DNA of 64,000 bases from Megascapheus bottae (taxonomy: Eukaryota; Chordata; Mammalia; Rodentia; Geomyidae), in the NCBI GenBank assembly GCA_024803745.1, contig JANJXV010000043.1, forward strand, positions 8,984,018 to 9,048,017, given 5' to 3'. Under the pieces are notes generated by a model. The model did no database searches and was not told the origin of the DNA. It was given only the letters and a program-made list of their open reading frames with translations. Made by a program: the position numbers and the translations under genes. This document shows, piece by piece, positions 61,192 through 64,000 of the stretch; within the stretch, counting starts at the first letter, position 1, and every line of letters begins with the position of its first letter.

Positions 61192-61392
61192 GTTTTGTGT
61201 CAGTCCTGGGGCTTGTAACTCCAGGCCTGGGCACTGTTCCTGAGCTTCTGTTGTTCAAAGTTAGCCGTCTACCACTTGAGCCACAGTAGCACTTCCAGCT
61301 TTCTCTGTATATGCAACACTGAGGAATTGAACCCAGGGCTCTTCGTGCATGCTAGCCAAGCACTCAACCACTAAGCCACCTTCCCAGCCATC
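61192..61392 (-). mobile_element. Dimeric ID-like SINE, reverse
   Basis: Full length in COL5A3 intron 1. Confidence 0.88.
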
Positions 61393-61474
61393 TGTCCCAT
61401 TTTCTATTCTCGTTTTTCAGTTCTCTGCATCCAGCCCTGAATCCACCCTCTGTGACTGGTCTTTCCATTTCTGA

Positions 61475-61915
61475 TGCTGTAGGGCTTGAACTCAGGGCCT
61501 GGGTGCTGCCCCTGAGCTTTTGAGCACCAGGATAACACTCTACCACTTATCCACAGCTCTATGTCCAGCTTTTGGGTACTTCATTGGAGATAAGAATCTC
61601 ACAGATGGGCCGGGAGTTTGGCCTAGTGGTTAAAGTGCTTGCCTAGCATGCGCGAAGACCTGGGTTCGATTCCTTGGTACCACATACATACAAAAAATCT
61701 GGAAGTGGTGCTGAGGCTCAAGTGGTAGAGCTCTAGCCTTGAGAAAGTCCAAGGACAGTGCTCAGGCCCTGAGCTCAAGCCCAGGACTGGCAAAAAAAAA
61801 AAAAAAAAAAAAGAATCTCACAGACTTTTCTGCCTGGGACTGGCTTCAAACTGTGGTCTTTAGATCTCAGCCTCCTGAGTAGCTGTGATTTCAGGCATGA
61901 GCCACCAGTGCCCTA
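61475..61915 (-). mobile_element. Composite SINE, reverse, split by a dimeric SINE
   Basis: Parts at 61475-61605 and 61811-61915. Confidence 0.86.
61606..61810 (+). mobile_element. Dimeric ID-like SINE nested in a composite SINE
   Basis: AAGAATCTCACAGA flanks at 61592-61605 and 61811-61824. The A tail is long and pure, so the insertion is young. Confidence 0.94.
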
Positions 61916-62617
61916 CTTCTCAACATGTGTTTAACGGTCTGAATCTTTCTCTGCCCTACCCCCATCTTTAATTGCCTGCTCTGTGGCTGGGCTATGCAAG
62001 AGGTATTTGGGTTACAGCCCTCTAGGGCTAAAGATCTGGACTCCCAGGCTCTCTAGACCACAAGGGTCAGTTCCCATGGGGCAGTGGGGGGAGCAGAAAA
62101 ATCAACCCAACTGTCCCTCCTCCAGGCTGGGGACAGGGGAAGGCTCAGAGCTCTCTATGTCTTACCCTGCCCCACCCCAGCCTCCATACAGTGAAACGGG
62201 GTCTCTCCCGGGGCCATGGCTCATTCCCATTGCAAAAGTCCATCCTGGCATCTAACCCAGAGAGCTCCTGCTTCAGTCTGCTGTCCCTTGTGTAGTGACC
62301 TTTGGGGAACTGACTGGCCTTTCTTTCCATGGCTGGCGAAGGGAAAAGAGAACACACTAGAAGCATTGAGTTCTGCCTGCAGGGCTGGAAGATTGCGGGG
62401 TAAGGGGGGGGTCTTTCAAGGACCTACCCCCCAACACCCACACAAGCACACATGCACCCTCTTCCTGTGCTGGCCAAATCCCTGGGGAGATGCTGGGTGG
62501 GTGGGGTCTAAGACACAAAGGGTGGCAAGCAGGGAGCAAGTGGGGATGAGGCTAGGATCTCCATTTCCAGGGAGATGACAGAGCAGAGATAGGTGTGGAC
62601 AAATAAATGGGGGTGTC

Positions 62618-62810
62618 GGGGCCGGGAGTTTGGCCTAGTGGTAGAGTGTTTGCCTAGCATGCACGAAGACCAGGGTTCGATTCCTCTGTACCACATACAT
62701 AGAAAAAGCCAGAAATGGTGCTGAGGCTCAAGTGGTAGAGCTCTAGCCTTGAGAAAGTCCAAGGACAGTGCTCAGGCCCTGAGCTCAAGCCCAGAACTGG
62801 CCAAAATAAA
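62618..62810 (+). mobile_element. Dimeric ID-like SINE
   Basis: Full length with an AAATAAATAAAC-type tail; AAATAAATGG sequence occurs on both sides. Confidence 0.9.
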
Positions 62811-62940
62811 TAAACAAATAAATAAATGGAGGTGTGTGTGTGGATGAGATTATACAAGTGTGGGTGCCTGGATACAGGGAGAATGGGGAGGGGCCAACTG
62901 ATGCATCCTGCAATGCATGCGAACCCAGTGTCTATGGTGT

Positions 62941-63093
62941 GTGTTTGGTGGGGTTGGGCACATGGCTGGGTGTTGGTGTGAGTGGATGTGTGTGTTTGGT
63001 GGGGTTGGGCACACGGCTGGGTGTTGGTGTGAGTGGATGTGTGTGTTTGGTGGGGTTGGGCACACGGCTGGGTGTTGGTGTGAGTGGATGTGC
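62941..63093. repeat. 51-bp minisatellite, three near-identical copies
   Basis: Copies start at 62941, 62992 and 63043 with only single-base differences; each contains GGGTTGGGCACACGGCTGGG. Confidence 0.93.
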
Positions 63094-63958
63094 AGGCCGT
63101 AAGGGGGTGGTCCTGAAGGTGTCAGCCAATGAGAGAGAGGGAGAGAAGTTGAAAGCATAGGAAGGTGACAGGGACTGGGGGTGTCTGGGGCGTGGCCACC
63201 TCGTCCCCAGTCTCACCGTCCCCAAGGCAGGAGCACGTGCGCATGCGAGCATGGAACAGGGCAGGCACTCCCGGCACTGGAGGGAAACTCGGGACAGTGT
63301 GGGGACAGTGTGGTACCGCGTGCGTGCAGGTGTGCCTTGACTTCTGGGAGATTCCCCCCTCCCGAGGATCTTTCTAGATTAGGAGGAAATCTGGGATCCT
63401 TCATGCCACCAACTTCAAGGAGCCACAGAGACCTCTTCCCCCCCCCCCCCGGACCCACCCCTCCCCACCCCCCCTCAACCCTAGCCTTGCAGGGAGCCCC
63501 GCCAGATGTGCACAGCTGGGCGTGCGTCAGCTCTGACTCACACGGTCCTGGGGGCCCCCTCCGGCTCACCCCCACCTCCGCCCCCGCCCTGGGAACTCTG
63601 GGTGGGGGGGGGAGGAAGCCCTGAGAAATTTTTTGGGAAAAACACTTGGTCGGGGGTGGGGGAGCCGCGCCCCGCGCCTGAGGCCCCCGCCCTGCGCCCC
63701 GCCCCGCCGCGCCCCGAGGCCCTGTCCGTGGTGCTGACCGCGACTCTGGGGAGCGCGGGGTGGGGGGAGGGCGCGTGGGCCAAGCCCGGGCAGAGGACAG
63801 GGAGGAAGAGTGGGGTGATACCATAATCTGGGGGTCCCCTGGATTGTCCCACACAGACACCCCCACTGGCCCCTAACCTCAGAATCAGCGTCTTTTCTAC
63901 CGCCAGTGGGTGGCAGCCACAATGATTCTCACAAGGCCACACAATCACACCTGTAACA

Positions 63959-63959
<1 letters not shown>

Positions 63960-64000
<41 letters not shown>
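63960..64000. repeat. (TTTC)n microsatellite at the window edge
   Basis: Ten TTTC repeats, continuing beyond the window. Confidence 0.95.

Larger units (their letters stand above)
59065..64000 (-). other. COL5A3: COL5A3 intron 1 (partial, open to the right)
   Basis: No signal-peptide exon ending in phase 1 was found. The region contains SINEs, a CT repeat, a 51-bp minisatellite and, at 63640-63790, a CpG-rich block that may flank the promoter. The stretches 60190-60860 and 61920-62610 hold nothing I recognise. Confidence 0.6.

Noticed and set aside
63165..63948. Possible COL5A3 exon 1 in the CpG-rich right edge
   Set aside because: No frame shows a signal peptide ending in a phase-1 donor compatible with exon 2.

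Overview
The window is nuclear genomic DNA of a mammal, very probably a rodent of the Geomyoidea (kangaroo rat, pocket mouse or pocket gopher). It has short exons with GT/AG introns, CpG islands, many microsatellites and a dense load of SINEs. Two SINE types dominate. One is a dimeric tRNA/ID-like element. The other is a composite with an Alu/B1-like head and an ID-like tail. B1-like monomers and one solo LTR are also present. The species assignment rests on SINE structure remembered from the literature and is an inference.

Two protein genes are present, both on the minus strand. On the left (about 1-15.8 kb) is the 5' part of OLFM2 (olfactomedin 2/noelin-2). It has two alternative first coding exons. 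The upstream one (15466-15543) encodes a cleavable signal peptide whose core is a CTG-encoded run of nine leucines. The downstream one (6662-6796) encodes the other known N-terminus, with its own TATA box and a perfect CRE. The remaining OLFM2 exons lie beyond position 1. A repeat-rich intergenic stretch of about 9 kb follows.

From about 24.46 to 59.06 kb lies nearly all of COL5A3 (collagen alpha-3(V)), exons 2-67 in the human numbering. I placed all 66 exons with splice sites. They add up to 1717 residues with one base borrowed from exon 1, and to an uninterrupted triple helix of 337 Gly-X-Y triplets. Exon 1 (5' UTR and signal peptide) was not found and probably lies beyond 64000. The order OLFM2-COL5A3 on one strand matches human 19p13.2.

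The features most worth a second look are these: a nine-unit ~66-bp array in COL5A3 intron 64, each unit carrying a perfect NF-Y CCAAT box and a GC box; loss of the C3 interchain cysteine in the COL5A3 C-propeptide; trinucleotide repeats that encode a furin site and a signal-peptide core; a CRE/TATA alternative OLFM2 promoter followed upstream by a GC-rich minisatellite; and scattered GGGCGTGG (KLF/Sp-type) arrays that repeatedly abut ID-like SINE sequence. I saw no prokaryotic or viral gene system; the only viral relic is a non-coding solo LTR.
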